Shown: positions 1-8,650, counted from the first letter of the stretch. The stretch is DNA of 64,000 bases from Rhizobium chutanense (GCF_002531935.1 NZ_NWSV01000013.1:1-64000); one strand, 5' to 3'. Notes: generated from the letters alone by a model not told the origin. Translations and numbers: made by a program.

Positions 1-452
1 CCGTCCCCGATCTCGATCTTCGAGGCGAAGGTCGCCTGGGCCGAACCCAGCAATGCCGCCAGCATCTGGCCGGTCTGGTTCGAATCGTCGTCGATCGCCT
101 GCTTGCCGACGATGATCAGGCCGGGCTGTTCGGCGTCGGCGACAGCCTTGAGGATCTTGGCGACGGCGAGCGGCTCGACTTGATCCTCGGTCTCGACCAG
201 GATCGCCCGGTCGGCGCCCATGGCCAGCGCCGTCCTCAGCGTCTCCTCGGCCTTGGCGGGGCCGATCGACACCACCACCACTTCCTCGGCCTTGCCGGCT
301 GCCTTCAGCCGCAGCGCCTCTTCCACCGAGATCTCGTCGAACGGGTTCATCGACATCTTCACATTGGCAAGCTCGACACCCGTGCCATCCGGACGAACCC
401 GGATCTTTACGTTGTAGTCGACAACCCGTTTGACGGGCACGAGAATCTTCAT
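1..452 (-). CDS. etfB: Electron transfer flavoprotein subunit beta (partial, C-terminus off the left edge)
   Basis: The visible 150 codons begin MKILVPVKRVVDYNVKIRV and carry the EtfB/FixA N-terminal pattern, including SMNPFDEISVEEALRLK and, near the end, GKQAIDDDSNQTGQM, which belongs to the AMP/FAD-binding region. EtfB pairs with EtfA to pass electrons from flavin dehydrogenases to the quinone pool. It is the third gene of a leftward set after the demethylase at 1137-3173 and the cupin at 488-1090, so it probably accepts electrons from that demethylase. EtfA would be expected just outside the window. The family call is secure; the assignment to betaine oxidation is inferred from position. 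Confidence 0.93.
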   Translation of the reverse strand, partial: MKILVPVKRVVDYNVKIRVRPDGTGVELANVKMSMNPFDEISVEEALRLKAAGKAEEVVVVSIGPAKAEETLRTALAMGADRAILVETEDQVEPLAVAKILKAVADAEQPGLIIVGKQAIDDDSNQTGQMLAALLGSAQATFASKIEIGD

Positions 453-487
453 TTGCGAATCCCTATTGTTTTTTCGATTGCCGGCCG

Positions 488-1090
488 TCAGTGCGGCCGT
501 TCTGCAAGCAACACCCAGAAAGCGAAGAGCGGCGTATCGACCGACCTCATGGCATGTTTGATGCCGGGGACATTGTAGAAGGATCCGCCGACGCCGGGCG
601 AAAACCACTCCCCGTCACCTTGCTGGAACTCTCCCTTGGACAGCACGAGATAGACCTCCTCCGGCGCATGGCTATGATCCGGATAGCGCACATGAGGCGC
701 CATCAACGTCACCCCGAACCACAGGTCGTTCCGCTCCTCCAATCCACCCGGGCCGATGATCATGGCATTGGCATGCCCCTCGACGAAGTTGTCGCTGGCC
801 GTGTGGTCATACTTGGTGCGACGACGCCATTCAAGCATTGGTTCGATGCCTTTGAACGTCTCGATCAATCGCGTCAGCGAAGCATAGGAGGTATCCACCG
901 CAAGCGCCAGATCGAGGTGATCACAGACGGGCAACCGACTGCCGTTTCCCGCGCGCGGGGCTCCCGGGCGCTCCAGCGCCGCAAAAAACTGACGGACCGA
1001 GCGACGGGCCTCCGGGGCCTTCGCGAACTGATCGAAAGCCAGAGACGCCGCATCCACGAAAAGCTGGAGGCTTTCCCTGCGTAAACTCAT
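488..1090 (-). CDS. DMSP-lyase-family cupin (DddQ-like)
   Basis: This 200-residue protein has the C-terminal cupin barrel of the dimethylsulfoniopropionate lyase family. Candidate metal ligands are His139 and His141 in YPDHSH, Glu145 with Tyr147 in PEEVY, and His179 in GIKHAM, matching the cupin HxH-x3-E...H layout of DddQ-type enzymes. The roughly 120 N-terminal residues are helical, as in that family. It sits 46 bp after a betaine demethylase and before etfB, so it is probably co-transcribed with them. It may therefore act on a betaine or sulfonium compound, or be a sensor or auxiliary enzyme, rather than a true DMSP lyase. Fold call strong, substrate unknown. Confidence 0.8.
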   Translation of the reverse strand: MSLRRESLQLFVDAASLAFDQFAKAPEARRSVRQFFAALERPGAPRAGNGSRLPVCDHLDLALAVDTSYASLTRLIETFKGIEPMLEWRRRTKYDHTASDNFVEGHANAMIIGPGGLEERNDLWFGVTLMAPHVRYPDHSHAPEEVYLVLSKGEFQQGDGEWFSPGVGGSFYNVPGIKHAMRSVDTPLFAFWVLLAERPH

Positions 1091-1136
1091 CTCATCCCCT
1101 CCCCAGGCGATCGGCCGACAAGCGGCCCTTCCTCAA

Positions 1137-3173
1137 TCATATATCCTTGGCGATGCGCAGGCCGTCATAGATGGCGGCATGCGTGTTACGCGCAGCGACA
1201 GCATCGCCGATTCTAAACAGCTGGAATTTGCCTTCGGGATTGCGAATGACAGACTGCGGTTCCCCGGAAAGGAGCTGCTCGTGCGACATCTCGCCGAGAT
1301 TGGTCGAATTGGGCTTCAGTTCGAAATAAAGTTCGTCGAGCGGGATGGTCCCGTGATTGACGACGATCTGATCGAAGCTGCTCTGCTTGGCAATCCCGCC
1401 GTAATCGCTGCCGACATGGGCGACGAGCTGGTTGCCGCTCTTCTCGACGGCTTCCAGGCGGTAGGTGACCGTGAAGGTCACGTCATGCTTCTGCAGAGAA
1501 CGCATATAGGGCACCAGGTTCATGGCCATGACCTCGGGCGCGAAGGACCGGTCGGGCGTCATGATCTCGACCTTGGCGCCCGCCTTGGCAAGAAACTCCG
1601 CCGCCTGCAGGCCGGCATGATCGCCGGCATCGTCGAAAATAAGCACGTTGGTGCCAGGCTTCACGTCACCGGAGATGATGTCCCAGGACGAGACCACCAG
1701 CTCGTTGCCGCGCGAGAGAACCTCGGTATGCGGCAGGCCGCCGGTCGCGACGATGACAACATCGGGATTCTCGGCCTCGATAGTCTCGGCTTCCGCCCAG
1801 CTGTTGAAGTGGAAGGTGACGTCGTATTTTTCGCACTGGCTCATGCGCCAGTCGATGATGCTGATCATTTCCCTGCGGCGCTCGCTCTGGGCGGTGAGCC
1901 GGATCTGGCCGCCGGGATTGTTCGCCGCTTCGAAGACAACGACTTTGTGGCCGCGCTCTCCGGCGACACGCGCCGCTTCCAGACCGGCCGGGCCGGCGCC
2001 GACGATGACGACCTTCTTTTTCACCTCGGCCTTCGGCAGAATATGCGGCATGGTCAGTTCGCGGCCGGTCGCGGCATTATGGATGCAATAGGCGGCCCCG
2101 CCCTGGTAGATGCGATCGAGACAGTAGTTGGCGCCGACGCAGGGACGGATATCCTCTTCACGCTTCTCGATGATCTTGCGGACGATATGCGGGTCGGTCA
2201 TGTGGGCGCGGGTCATGCCGACCATATCGACCTTGCCGGCCGCGATCGCGTGGCGCGCGGTGGCGACGTCGGGAATTTTCGCCGCGTGGAAGGTCGGGAA
2301 GTTGGTCGCGGCGCGGATTTCACCGGCGAAATCGAGATGCGGCGAATTCGCCATGCCCTGGATCGGGATCACGTCGGTCAGACCGGCGTCGGTATCGATG
2401 TGGCCGCGGATCACGTTCAGGTAATCGATGAGGCCGCTTTCCTTCAGGCGCTTGGAGATTTCGATGCCTTCGGCCCTGCTGGTGCCGCCGGGAAGACACT
2501 CGTCGGCGGTGTAGCGCAGGCCGAGGATGAAATCGTCGCCCACCCTTTTCCGGATTGCCTTGAACACATCGAAACAGAAGCGCAGGCGATTATCCAGCGA
2601 GCCGCCATAGGGGCCGTCGAGTTCGTTGGTGAGCGGAGACACGAATTGATCGATCAGATGGCCGTAAGCCTCGAGTTCGACACCGTCCATGCCGCCCGCC
2701 TTCATGCGCTCGGCCGCGTCGGCGAAGTCCTTGATGATGCGCTCGATATCCCAGTCTTCCATCTTCTTCGGGAAGGCGCGATGGGACGCCTCGCGATGAT
2801 GGGACGGCGCCACGACCGGCAGCCAGTCGCCCTTATCCCAGCGCGTGCGCCGGCCGAGATGGGTCAGCTGGATCATGATCGCCGCCCCCTCCTCATGCAC
2901 GGCGTCGGTCATCTCCCTGATCCAGGGAACGATCTCGTCCTTATAGGCAAGCAGGTTGTTGAAGACGGGCGGGCTGTCCTTGGAGACCGCCGCCGAGCCC
3001 GCCGTCATCGTCAGGGCCACCCCGCCCTTTGCCCGTTCCACCGTATAGGCGCGATACTTCTCCTTCGGCATGCCGTCTTCCGGATAGGCCGGCTCGTGGG
3101 AGGTCACGATGATACGGTTGCGAAGCGTCAGATGCTTGAGCTGATAGGGCTGCAGAAGGGGATCATTCGACAT
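1137..3173 (-). CDS. StcD-like N-methylproline demethylase (OYE barrel plus FAD/NAD domains)
   Basis: The 678 residues follow the trimethylamine dehydrogenase / 2,4-dienoyl-CoA reductase architecture. An old-yellow-enzyme FMN barrel covers about residues 5-340, an iron-sulfur loop 345-363, and a Rossmann FAD domain starts at VGAGPAGLEAAR (391-402). Closest recalled relatives are the StcD/DgcA-type demethylases that remove N-methyl groups from proline betaine derivatives or dimethylglycine. The Fe-S loop shows Cys345, Cys351 and Cys363; the second cysteine of the usual CxxCxxC is Ala348. The gene heads the leftward operon, opposite the TetR gene, and its product probably hands electrons to the downstream ETF. 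Alternative: a dimethylglycine or other betaine demethylase. Confidence 0.85.
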   Translation of the reverse strand: MSNDPLLQPYQLKHLTLRNRIIVTSHEPAYPEDGMPKEKYRAYTVERAKGGVALTMTAGSAAVSKDSPPVFNNLLAYKDEIVPWIREMTDAVHEEGAAIMIQLTHLGRRTRWDKGDWLPVVAPSHHREASHRAFPKKMEDWDIERIIKDFADAAERMKAGGMDGVELEAYGHLIDQFVSPLTNELDGPYGGSLDNRLRFCFDVFKAIRKRVGDDFILGLRYTADECLPGGTSRAEGIEISKRLKESGLIDYLNVIRGHIDTDAGLTDVIPIQGMANSPHLDFAGEIRAATNFPTFHAAKIPDVATARHAIAAGKVDMVGMTRAHMTDPHIVRKIIEKREEDIRPCVGANYCLDRIYQGGAAYCIHNAATGRELTMPHILPKAEVKKKVVIVGAGPAGLEAARVAGERGHKVVVFEAANNPGGQIRLTAQSERRREMISIIDWRMSQCEKYDVTFHFNSWAEAETIEAENPDVVIVATGGLPHTEVLSRGNELVVSSWDIISGDVKPGTNVLIFDDAGDHAGLQAAEFLAKAGAKVEIMTPDRSFAPEVMAMNLVPYMRSLQKHDVTFTVTYRLEAVEKSGNQLVAHVGSDYGGIAKQSSFDQIVVNHGTIPLDELYFELKPNSTNLGEMSHEQLLSGEPQSVIRNPEGKFQLFRIGDAVAARNTHAAIYDGLRIAKDI

Positions 3174-3217
3174 GGGCCGTGGTTCCGGATTAAAACATCA
3201 AGGAAGACGCTAAGCGC

Positions 3218-3279
3218 AATGTACATATGTGTCAACGACGAAAACAGTTAAGTCGTTGTTTTCGACACTGATGTACATT
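3218..3279. promoter_or_regulatory. 62-bp composite palindrome in the divergent stcD-like/tetR promoter region
   Basis: Outer arms are AATGTACATatGTGTC (3218-3233) and GACACtgATGTACATT (3264-3279), complementary except for two central bases each. Each arm contains the 8-bp palindrome ATGTACAT. Between them lie two interleaved inverted pairs, AACGAC (3234-3239) with GTCGTT (3252-3257) and GAAAAC (3240-3245) with GTTTTC (3258-3263). The element fills the 146-bp gap between the demethylase and the TetR gene, exactly where a TetR dimer pair would act on both promoters. Operator function is inferred. Confidence 0.72.
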
Positions 3280-3319
3280 TTTCTTGTGCGCGGCTTCGTA
3301 ATTTGATAGGAGATAACGC

Positions 3320-3949
3320 ATGGATCAGGCTTTGAACGACACTGGCTGGCGCGGATCGCAGGAGGGATGGCTGGAAGCAGCTTACCATTCCCTTCTGGAT
3401 TCCGGTGTGGATTCGGTGAAGATTCTGCCACTGGCGAAGAAGCTCAATCTCTCGCGAACGAGCTTCTACTGGTTCTTCAAGGATCGGGAGGAACTCCTGG
3501 CTGCGCTCGTGGCGCGCTGGCGCGAAAAAAACACCGGCAACATCGTCAAGCAGTCCGAAGCCTATGCGGAATCGCTGGCCGAGGCGATGCTCAACGTCTT
3601 CGATTGCTGGCTCAACATCGATCTGTTCGACGCGAAATTCGAGTTTGCCGTGCGCAGTTGGGCGCTGCAGTCCGACGAGCTTCTCGCCGAGGTCCAGCAG
3701 GCCGATCAGATCCGACTGGAGGCGCTGAAACGCATGTTCATGCGGTTCGGGCTACCAGAAACGACATCCGATGTCAGAGCGCGTACGACTTACCTTGTCC
3801 AGATCGGCTACATTTCCATGCAATCGAAGGAGGATCTCGCCGTCCGCATGAAACGGATTCCGGAATATATCGCGATCTACACGGGCGTCGTGCCGCAGCA
3901 GAGGGAGCTTGATCGCTTCTTCTCCAGGCATGGCTACAGGCCCGATTAG
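3320..3949 (+). CDS. TetR/AcrR-family transcriptional regulator
   Basis: The 209-residue protein has a TetR helix-turn-helix in the first 60 residues, with the recognition helix around LNLSRTSFYWFFKDREELL. The rest is an all-helical ligand and dimerisation domain. The start ATG follows GATAGGAGATAACGC, which contains a good ribosome binding site. It is transcribed away from the demethylase operon, leads the rightward ProC-like/transporter genes, and has a large palindrome immediately upstream. It is therefore probably the local regulator of both arms, responding to a betaine or a breakdown product. The effector is unknown. Confidence 0.92.
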   Translation: MDQALNDTGWRGSQEGWLEAAYHSLLDSGVDSVKILPLAKKLNLSRTSFYWFFKDREELLAALVARWREKNTGNIVKQSEAYAESLAEAMLNVFDCWLNIDLFDAKFEFAVRSWALQSDELLAEVQQADQIRLEALKRMFMRFGLPETTSDVRARTTYLVQIGYISMQSKEDLAVRMKRIPEYIAIYTGVVPQQRELDRFFSRHGYRPD

Positions 3950-3960
3950 AGGAGGCCGGG

Positions 3961-4755
3961 ATGAGCATTTCCTTGCGGATCGGCATCATTGGCGGCAGCG
4001 GCTGGCTGGGTGGAGCAATCGCCGACTCGATCCTCGGTGCCGGCTTGGTCGATTCTCGCAATCTCTCTCTTTCCTATCGCAGTCAGCAGCCGGATCGTTT
4101 CCCGAATTCTTTCTGGACTCCCGACAATCAGGCGCTTGCCGACCGCTCCGACGTGATCCTCCTTTCCGTCCGGCCCGATGACTGGCGCTCCCTTGATGTC
4201 GATGCCTCCGGCAAGCTCGTCATTTCGGTCATGGCGGGCATCGGCCTTGCCGCCCTTTCACGACGCCACAAAACCGGCCGCATCGTCCGCGCCCTGCCGA
4301 ATGCCGCCGCCGAGGTGGCAAAGTCCTATACGCCCTGGATCGGCGCGAGCGATGTCACCAAGCACGACCGCGCCGTGGTCCGCGCCATTTTCGAGGCCTG
4401 CGGATCGGAGGATGAGGTCGCAAGGGAAAGCGATATTGATTACCTCACGGGCCTTTCCGGCTCCGGACCCGCCTTCCCGGCGCTGCTTGCCGCCGCCATG
4501 ATGCGCGATGCCGTCGCCCGCGGCCTGCCGGCCGAGATTGCGCGCCGCGCCGTCAACACGGTGCTAGCAGGCGCCGGCCGCCTTTTGGAGCGTCGCGACG
4601 ACTGTCCTGACGACGTCGTTCAAACCTTTGTCGACTATCGCGGCACCACCGCGGTCGCCATCGAAGGCATGCGCGCTGCGGGGTTTGACGCGTCGGTCGC
4701 CAAAGGATTGTCGGCGGCATTTGAGAAATCGGTGAGTATGGGAAAGGTTTCCTGA
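3961..4755 (+). CDS. ProC-like pyrroline-5-carboxylate reductase family protein
   Basis: The 264 residues match the P5C reductase fold: an N-terminal Rossmann motif GIIGGSGWLGGAIADSI and a C-terminal dimerisation domain with LTGLSGSGPAFPALL, the ProC signature region. ProC makes proline from pyrroline-5-carboxylate with NAD(P)H. The gene starts 11 bp after tetR and precedes a betaine importer, so it is more likely a dedicated catabolic paralogue than the housekeeping ProC. It could reduce a cyclic imine formed during betaine breakdown. The N-terminal motif GGSGWLGG differs from the common GxGxMA form, which also hints at a specialised substrate. Confidence 0.85.
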   Translation: MSISLRIGIIGGSGWLGGAIADSILGAGLVDSRNLSLSYRSQQPDRFPNSFWTPDNQALADRSDVILLSVRPDDWRSLDVDASGKLVISVMAGIGLAALSRRHKTGRIVRALPNAAAEVAKSYTPWIGASDVTKHDRAVVRAIFEACGSEDEVARESDIDYLTGLSGSGPAFPALLAAAMMRDAVARGLPAEIARRAVNTVLAGAGRLLERRDDCPDDVVQTFVDYRGTTAVAIEGMRAAGFDASVAKGLSAAFEKSVSMGKVS

Positions 4756-4822
4756 CGACCGTTGGGGCGGGCACTGCGGCACCCCGCTCGGCAAGACCGG
4801 CCGCTAAATAGAGGGAACGAGA

Positions 4823-5824
4823 ATGAAGAAACTACTAGCATCGACATGCCTGACATTCGGCCTGATCGGCGGGGCGTCCTTCGCCAGCGCCGCCGAATGC
4901 GGCAGCGTGACCATCGCCAGCATGAACTGGCAGAGCGCGGAGGTTCTCTCTAACCTCGATAAGTTCATCCTGAACGAGGGTTATGGCTGCAGCGCCGACA
5001 TTACCGTCGGCGACACCGTCCCGACGATCACCTCCATGGCCGAAAAGGGCCAGCCGGATATCGCGCCCGAAGCCTGGATCGACCTGCTGCCCGACGTCGT
5101 CAAGAAGGGCACGGACGAAGGCCGCATCGTCCAGGTCGGCTCGCCGCTGCCGGATGGCGGCGTCCAGGGCTGGTGGATTCCCAAATATCTCGCCGATGCC
5201 CATTCCGACATCAAGACGATCGGCGACGTGCTGAAGCATCCGGAACTCTTCCCCGATCCCGAGGATCCGAAGAAGGGCGCTGTCTTCAACGGCCCGCAGG
5301 GCTGGGGCGGCACCGTCGTCACCTCACAGCTCTATAAGGCTTTCGGCGCCGAAAAGGCGGGCTTTACCCTCGTCGATACCGGCTCGGCTGCCGGTCTCGA
5401 CGGTTCGATCGCCAAGGCGTACGAACGCAAGGAAGGCTGGGTCGGCTACTACTGGGCGCCGACGGCGCTGCTCGGCAAGTATCAGATGGTCAAGCTCGAA
5501 GCCGGCGTGCCGGAAGATACCGCCGAGTGGAAGCGCTGCATCACCGTCGCCGATTGCCCCGATCCCAAGCCCGCTGCGTGGCCGGTCGACCACGTCGTCA
5601 CCCTGGTCGCCAAGCCTTTCTCGGAAAAGGTCGGGCCCGAGGTCATGGACTACCTGACGAAGCGCTCCTGGAGCAACGACACGGTCAACAAGGTAATGGC
5701 CTGGATGACCGACAACCAGGCAACCGGCGAAGATGGCGCCAAGCACTTCCTGGAGGAAAACAAGGACCTCTGGACCAAATGGGTTTCGCCGGAGGCAGCC
5801 AAGAAGATCGAAGCTGCCCTCTAA
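4823..5824 (+). CDS. Glycine/proline betaine ABC transporter substrate-binding protein (ProX/OpuAC type)
   Basis: This 333-residue periplasmic protein has an N-terminal signal peptide ending near SFASAAEC. It also has the OpuAC fold with conserved aromatic stretches such as GWWIPKYLA and VGYYWAPTALL, where Trp/Tyr residues usually form the cage for a quaternary ammonium group. The ATG follows AGAGGGAACGAGA. It is followed by its permease and ATPase in the same direction, completing a ProXWV-like importer. The catabolic neighbours suggest the ligand is a proline-betaine-like compound rather than an osmolyte taken up only for storage. Confidence 0.9.
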   Translation: MKKLLASTCLTFGLIGGASFASAAECGSVTIASMNWQSAEVLSNLDKFILNEGYGCSADITVGDTVPTITSMAEKGQPDIAPEAWIDLLPDVVKKGTDEGRIVQVGSPLPDGGVQGWWIPKYLADAHSDIKTIGDVLKHPELFPDPEDPKKGAVFNGPQGWGGTVVTSQLYKAFGAEKAGFTLVDTGSAAGLDGSIAKAYERKEGWVGYYWAPTALLGKYQMVKLEAGVPEDTAEWKRCITVADCPDPKPAAWPVDHVVTLVAKPFSEKVGPEVMDYLTKRSWSNDTVNKVMAWMTDNQATGEDGAKHFLEENKDLWTKWVSPEAAKKIEAAL

Positions 5825-5918
5825 TGCCAAAACTGCGGTGCGCCAAAAGCGCACCGCTTCTCGCTCGCCGACAAAATCAAAAAGACTGCCACGGCTCTTT
5901 GAAGAAAAGGGGAACCGA

Positions 5919-6806
5919 ATGGAATGGTTTTACAAATTCCCGCATATGAACGACGACGCGCTTCGCAATCTGAAGAAAGCGATCGATGACGGCTTTCGCG
6001 GGTTCACCCGCAGCTATGGCGACGGCATCGAAAGCCTGTTCGTCCCGCTGCAGCATTTTCTCATCGCCGCCGAACGTTTCATGACGCAGACGCCGTGGCC
6101 GATCATCACGACGATCATCCTCGTCATCGCCTGGTTTGCCAGCCGCAGCCTGAAGATCGTCGTCGGCTGCCTGGTGACGCTGATGCTGATCGGCTATTTC
6201 GACATGTGGGACGATACCATGCGGACGGTCTCGATGATCTTCGTATGTACCGTGCTCTCCATCGCCATCGGCATTCCGATCGGCATATTGATGGCTCGCT
6301 CCGACCGGCTGCAGCGCATCGTCAACCCGATTCTCGACGTGATGCAGACGATGCCGAGCTTCGTCTATCTCATCCCGGTCGTCATGCTGCTCGGCATCGG
6401 CAAGGTGCCCGGCCTGATCGCCGTCGTCATCTACGCCATTCCGCCGATGATCCGCCTGACCGATCTCGGCATCCGGCTGGTCGACAAGGACGTGCTGGAA
6501 GCCGCCGATGCCTTCGGCACCTCGCGATCGCAGAAACTCTTCAAGGTCCAGTTGCCGCTGGCGCTGCCCACCATCATGGCCGGCATCAATCAGACGATCA
6601 TGATGGCGCTCGCCATGGTGGTCATCGCCTCGATGATCGGCGTCCAGGGCCTCGGCCAACCGGTGCTCAAGGCGATCGCCAACCAGTATTTCACGCTTGG
6701 CATTTTCAACGGTCTTGCCATCGTCGGCATCGCCATCATCTTCGACCGGGTCAGCCAGGCATATGGCAAAAGGCTCCAGAAGCATCGGGAGACCGTCCAT
6801 GGCTGA
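5919..6806 (+). CDS. Betaine ABC transporter permease (ProW-like)
   Basis: The 295-residue inner-membrane protein has several hydrophobic helices and the binding-protein-dependent permease motif around EAADAFGTSRSQKLFKVQLP, which docks on the ATPase. I place the start at the ATG of MEWFYKFPHM because AAAAGGGGAACCGA precedes it. An upstream in-frame extension to 5733 would overlap the binding-protein gene and has no permease character. Its last 8 bp overlap the start of the ATPase gene, implying translational coupling. Confidence 0.9.
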   Translation: MEWFYKFPHMNDDALRNLKKAIDDGFRGFTRSYGDGIESLFVPLQHFLIAAERFMTQTPWPIITTIILVIAWFASRSLKIVVGCLVTLMLIGYFDMWDDTMRTVSMIFVCTVLSIAIGIPIGILMARSDRLQRIVNPILDVMQTMPSFVYLIPVVMLLGIGKVPGLIAVVIYAIPPMIRLTDLGIRLVDKDVLEAADAFGTSRSQKLFKVQLPLALPTIMAGINQTIMMALAMVVIASMIGVQGLGQPVLKAIANQYFTLGIFNGLAIVGIAIIFDRVSQAYGKRLQKHRETVHG

Positions 6807-7878
6807 GCATCATTTCGGCGGCATCAAGATCCGTCACCTCTACAAGATCTTCGGCCCCAACCCCTCCGCTCACGTCGATGCGGTTCAGAAGGGCCTGACG
6901 AAAACCGAGCTCAACCAAAAATATGGCCATGTGCTTGGCCTCAGGGATATCAATCTCGAGATTCCATCCGGCTGCATCCAGGTCGTCATGGGTCTTTCGG
7001 GATCGGGCAAATCGACGCTCATCCGCCACATCAACCGGCTGATCGACCCGACATCAGGCGAAGTGCTGGTCGACGGCGTCGATGTCGTGAAGATGAACGA
7101 GGCCGAGTTGCGGACGTTTCGCCGGCAACAGACGGCCATGGTGTTCCAGAAATTCGCGCTTCTGCCGCACCGCAACGTGCTCGACAACACCATCTTCGGC
7201 CTCGAAGTGCAGGGCATGGAACGCACCAAAGCCGTCGACATCGCCATGCGCTGGCTGGAGCGGGTGGGGCTGAAGGGCTTCGAGCAAAGATATCCCAACC
7301 AGCTTTCCGGCGGCATGCAGCAGCGCGTCGGCCTGGCCAGGGCTCTCTCCAACGACGCGCCGGTCCTTCTGATGGACGAAGCCTATTCGGCTCTCGACCC
7401 CTTGATCCGCACGGACATGCAGACGGTGCTTCTCGACATCCAGAAGGAGATCAAGAAAACCATCGTCTTCATCACCCACGATCTCGACGAGGCACTGCGT
7501 CTCGGCGACCAGATCGCCATCCTGCGCGACGGTGAAGTCATCCAGCAGGGCACCAGCCAGGATATCGTTCTGCGGCCGGCCGACGACTACATCGCCAACT
7601 TCGTCAAGGAGGTCAATCGCGGCCGGGTCATCCATGTCGAAGCTGTCATGACGCCCCTCCATTCCGGTGCGGCGCCGGTTGGATTGGCGATCGTGGCGGG
7701 AACGACCGTCGAAGAAGCTGTCCGCATGCTGTCATCGGCACCAGAGGGCGACGCCAGAGTGGTTTCGCCTTCCGGGGAAACCCTGGGGCTCGTCACCTTC
7801 CGCCAGCTCGCCAGTGCGATGGTGAACTCGCAGGAGGTGGCTCCCCGACGCGACAGCACGCTTTCCGTCGCACTTTGA
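6799..7878 (+). CDS. Betaine ABC transporter ATP-binding protein (ProV-like)
   Basis: The protein (359 residues from MAEHHFGGIK) has Walker A GLSGSGKST (65-73), signature LSGGMQQRVGLARAL and Walker B VLLMDEAYSALDP. The Ala-Tyr-Ser stretch after the catalytic Glu and the N-terminal insert before the first strand are typical of ProV/OpuAA. About 90 C-terminal residues after the nucleotide-binding domain resemble a shortened CBS-like regulatory tail. The ATG overlaps the permease stop. It energises uptake by the two preceding genes. Confidence 0.92.
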   Translation: MAEHHFGGIKIRHLYKIFGPNPSAHVDAVQKGLTKTELNQKYGHVLGLRDINLEIPSGCIQVVMGLSGSGKSTLIRHINRLIDPTSGEVLVDGVDVVKMNEAELRTFRRQQTAMVFQKFALLPHRNVLDNTIFGLEVQGMERTKAVDIAMRWLERVGLKGFEQRYPNQLSGGMQQRVGLARALSNDAPVLLMDEAYSALDPLIRTDMQTVLLDIQKEIKKTIVFITHDLDEALRLGDQIAILRDGEVIQQGTSQDIVLRPADDYIANFVKEVNRGRVIHVEAVMTPLHSGAAPVGLAIVAGTTVEEAVRMLSSAPEGDARVVSPSGETLGLVTFRQLASAMVNSQEVAPRRDSTLSVAL

Positions 7879-7908
7879 CGCTTCGCTGACGGCCGTCTTT
7901 CCAGGCCG

Positions 7909-8290
7909 ATGGCGACACCGATATCAGGCAGGGCGCCAGGCTTCGTGCAGGCGGCCCGCCGCTGCCGCGAGGCCGGCTTCGATGGCGTGAGGCTTGATGT
8001 CAAATGGCTTCTAGAGCTCAGCGTGCAGGAATGTCACGGCAATGGCGTCACGCTGCTCGATCATAACACCACGAGCGCCTTTTCGTAGCAGGCGACAGGC
8101 TGATGCTTGCCGTCACCAATACGGCGCCAATTGGCTGGGCGAGGAACTGCATTCCCAAGGTCGCCATGTGATGGAAATCGGGGACTGCACCGCACCACGC
8201 CAAGCGCCCTACGCCTTCTATGAGGGTGGACGAGCCACCCTGGAGCTGGGACGGCGAAGCGGCCTCGCTGCGCCTTATGCCAACTCCTGC
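7909..8290 (+). pseudogene. Remnant of an OYE/TMADH-family flavin oxidoreductase
   Basis: Two fragments in different frames resemble the same enzyme class as the demethylase at 1137-3173. The first (frame of 7921) reads PGFVQAARRCREAGFDGV, like the barrel segment FxxAAxxAxxAGFDGVE of OYE enzymes. The second (frame of 8102) reads MEIGDCTAPRQAPYAFYEGG, like the C-terminal IGDCxAPRxAxxAxYEGRRAA of 2,4-dienoyl-CoA reductase/TMADH proteins. A stop and a frame change separate them, and about 500 intervening codons are missing. The order of the fragments fits one collapsed gene. It is likely a decayed paralogue that once belonged to the betaine cluster. Confidence 0.6.
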
Positions 8291-8559
8291 TGGATGCCAC
8301 ATGAGAGATTCGAGATCTCTATCCACTTTGCGCGCGCCGCGGCGCGAACATGCCTCCAGCCCGCGCTTGCCTATACATTTTGCGCAAAGCCAGTCCAGAC
8401 TGCGTCGCGAAAAGCCGATTAGCGGATAATATCGTAACCCGACAATTGCTCCATGGCTGCGGAACAATAAAATGAATCGCGACCGGGACCATGATGGTTT
8501 GCGGTTCCAAAGCCAAGCCCGTTCATCCATCACCCCCAAAAAGGATGGAAGGGATCATA

Positions 8560-8585
8560 CATACGCACACCATCCCGTGCGTATG
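8560..8585. repeat. Inverted repeat, 9-bp perfect arms
   Basis: CATACGCAC (8560-8568) and GTGCGTATG (8577-8585) are perfect inverted copies around an 8-base loop. There is no T-run after either side, so terminator function is unlikely. Role unknown. Confidence 0.6.
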
Positions 8586-8601
8586 CCTGCAATGCATGTC
8601 T

Positions 8602-8650
8602 GCCTGCCGAAGGCAATCTTAAGCGGTCCACTATAGAACCTTCGGCAGGC
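8602..8650. repeat. Inverted repeat, 12-bp perfect arms
   Basis: GCCTGCCGAAGG (8602-8613) and CCTTCGGCAGGC (8639-8650) are perfect inverted copies around a 25-base spacer. The spacer contains CTTAAG. It lies next to another inverted repeat in gene-poor DNA and might be an element end or a palindromic repeat. Role unknown. Confidence 0.6.

Noticed and set aside
1179..3251. A 690-codon open frame on the plus strand across the demethylase gene
   Set aside because: It is antisense to a clear family member, lacks a ribosome binding site, and has no domain pattern; long antisense frames are expected at this GC content.
8042..8539. Overlapping open frames on both strands as intact genes
   Set aside because: The plus frame contains only a fragment of an oxidoreductase C-terminus and the minus frame has no motif; better explained as a pseudogene remnant.
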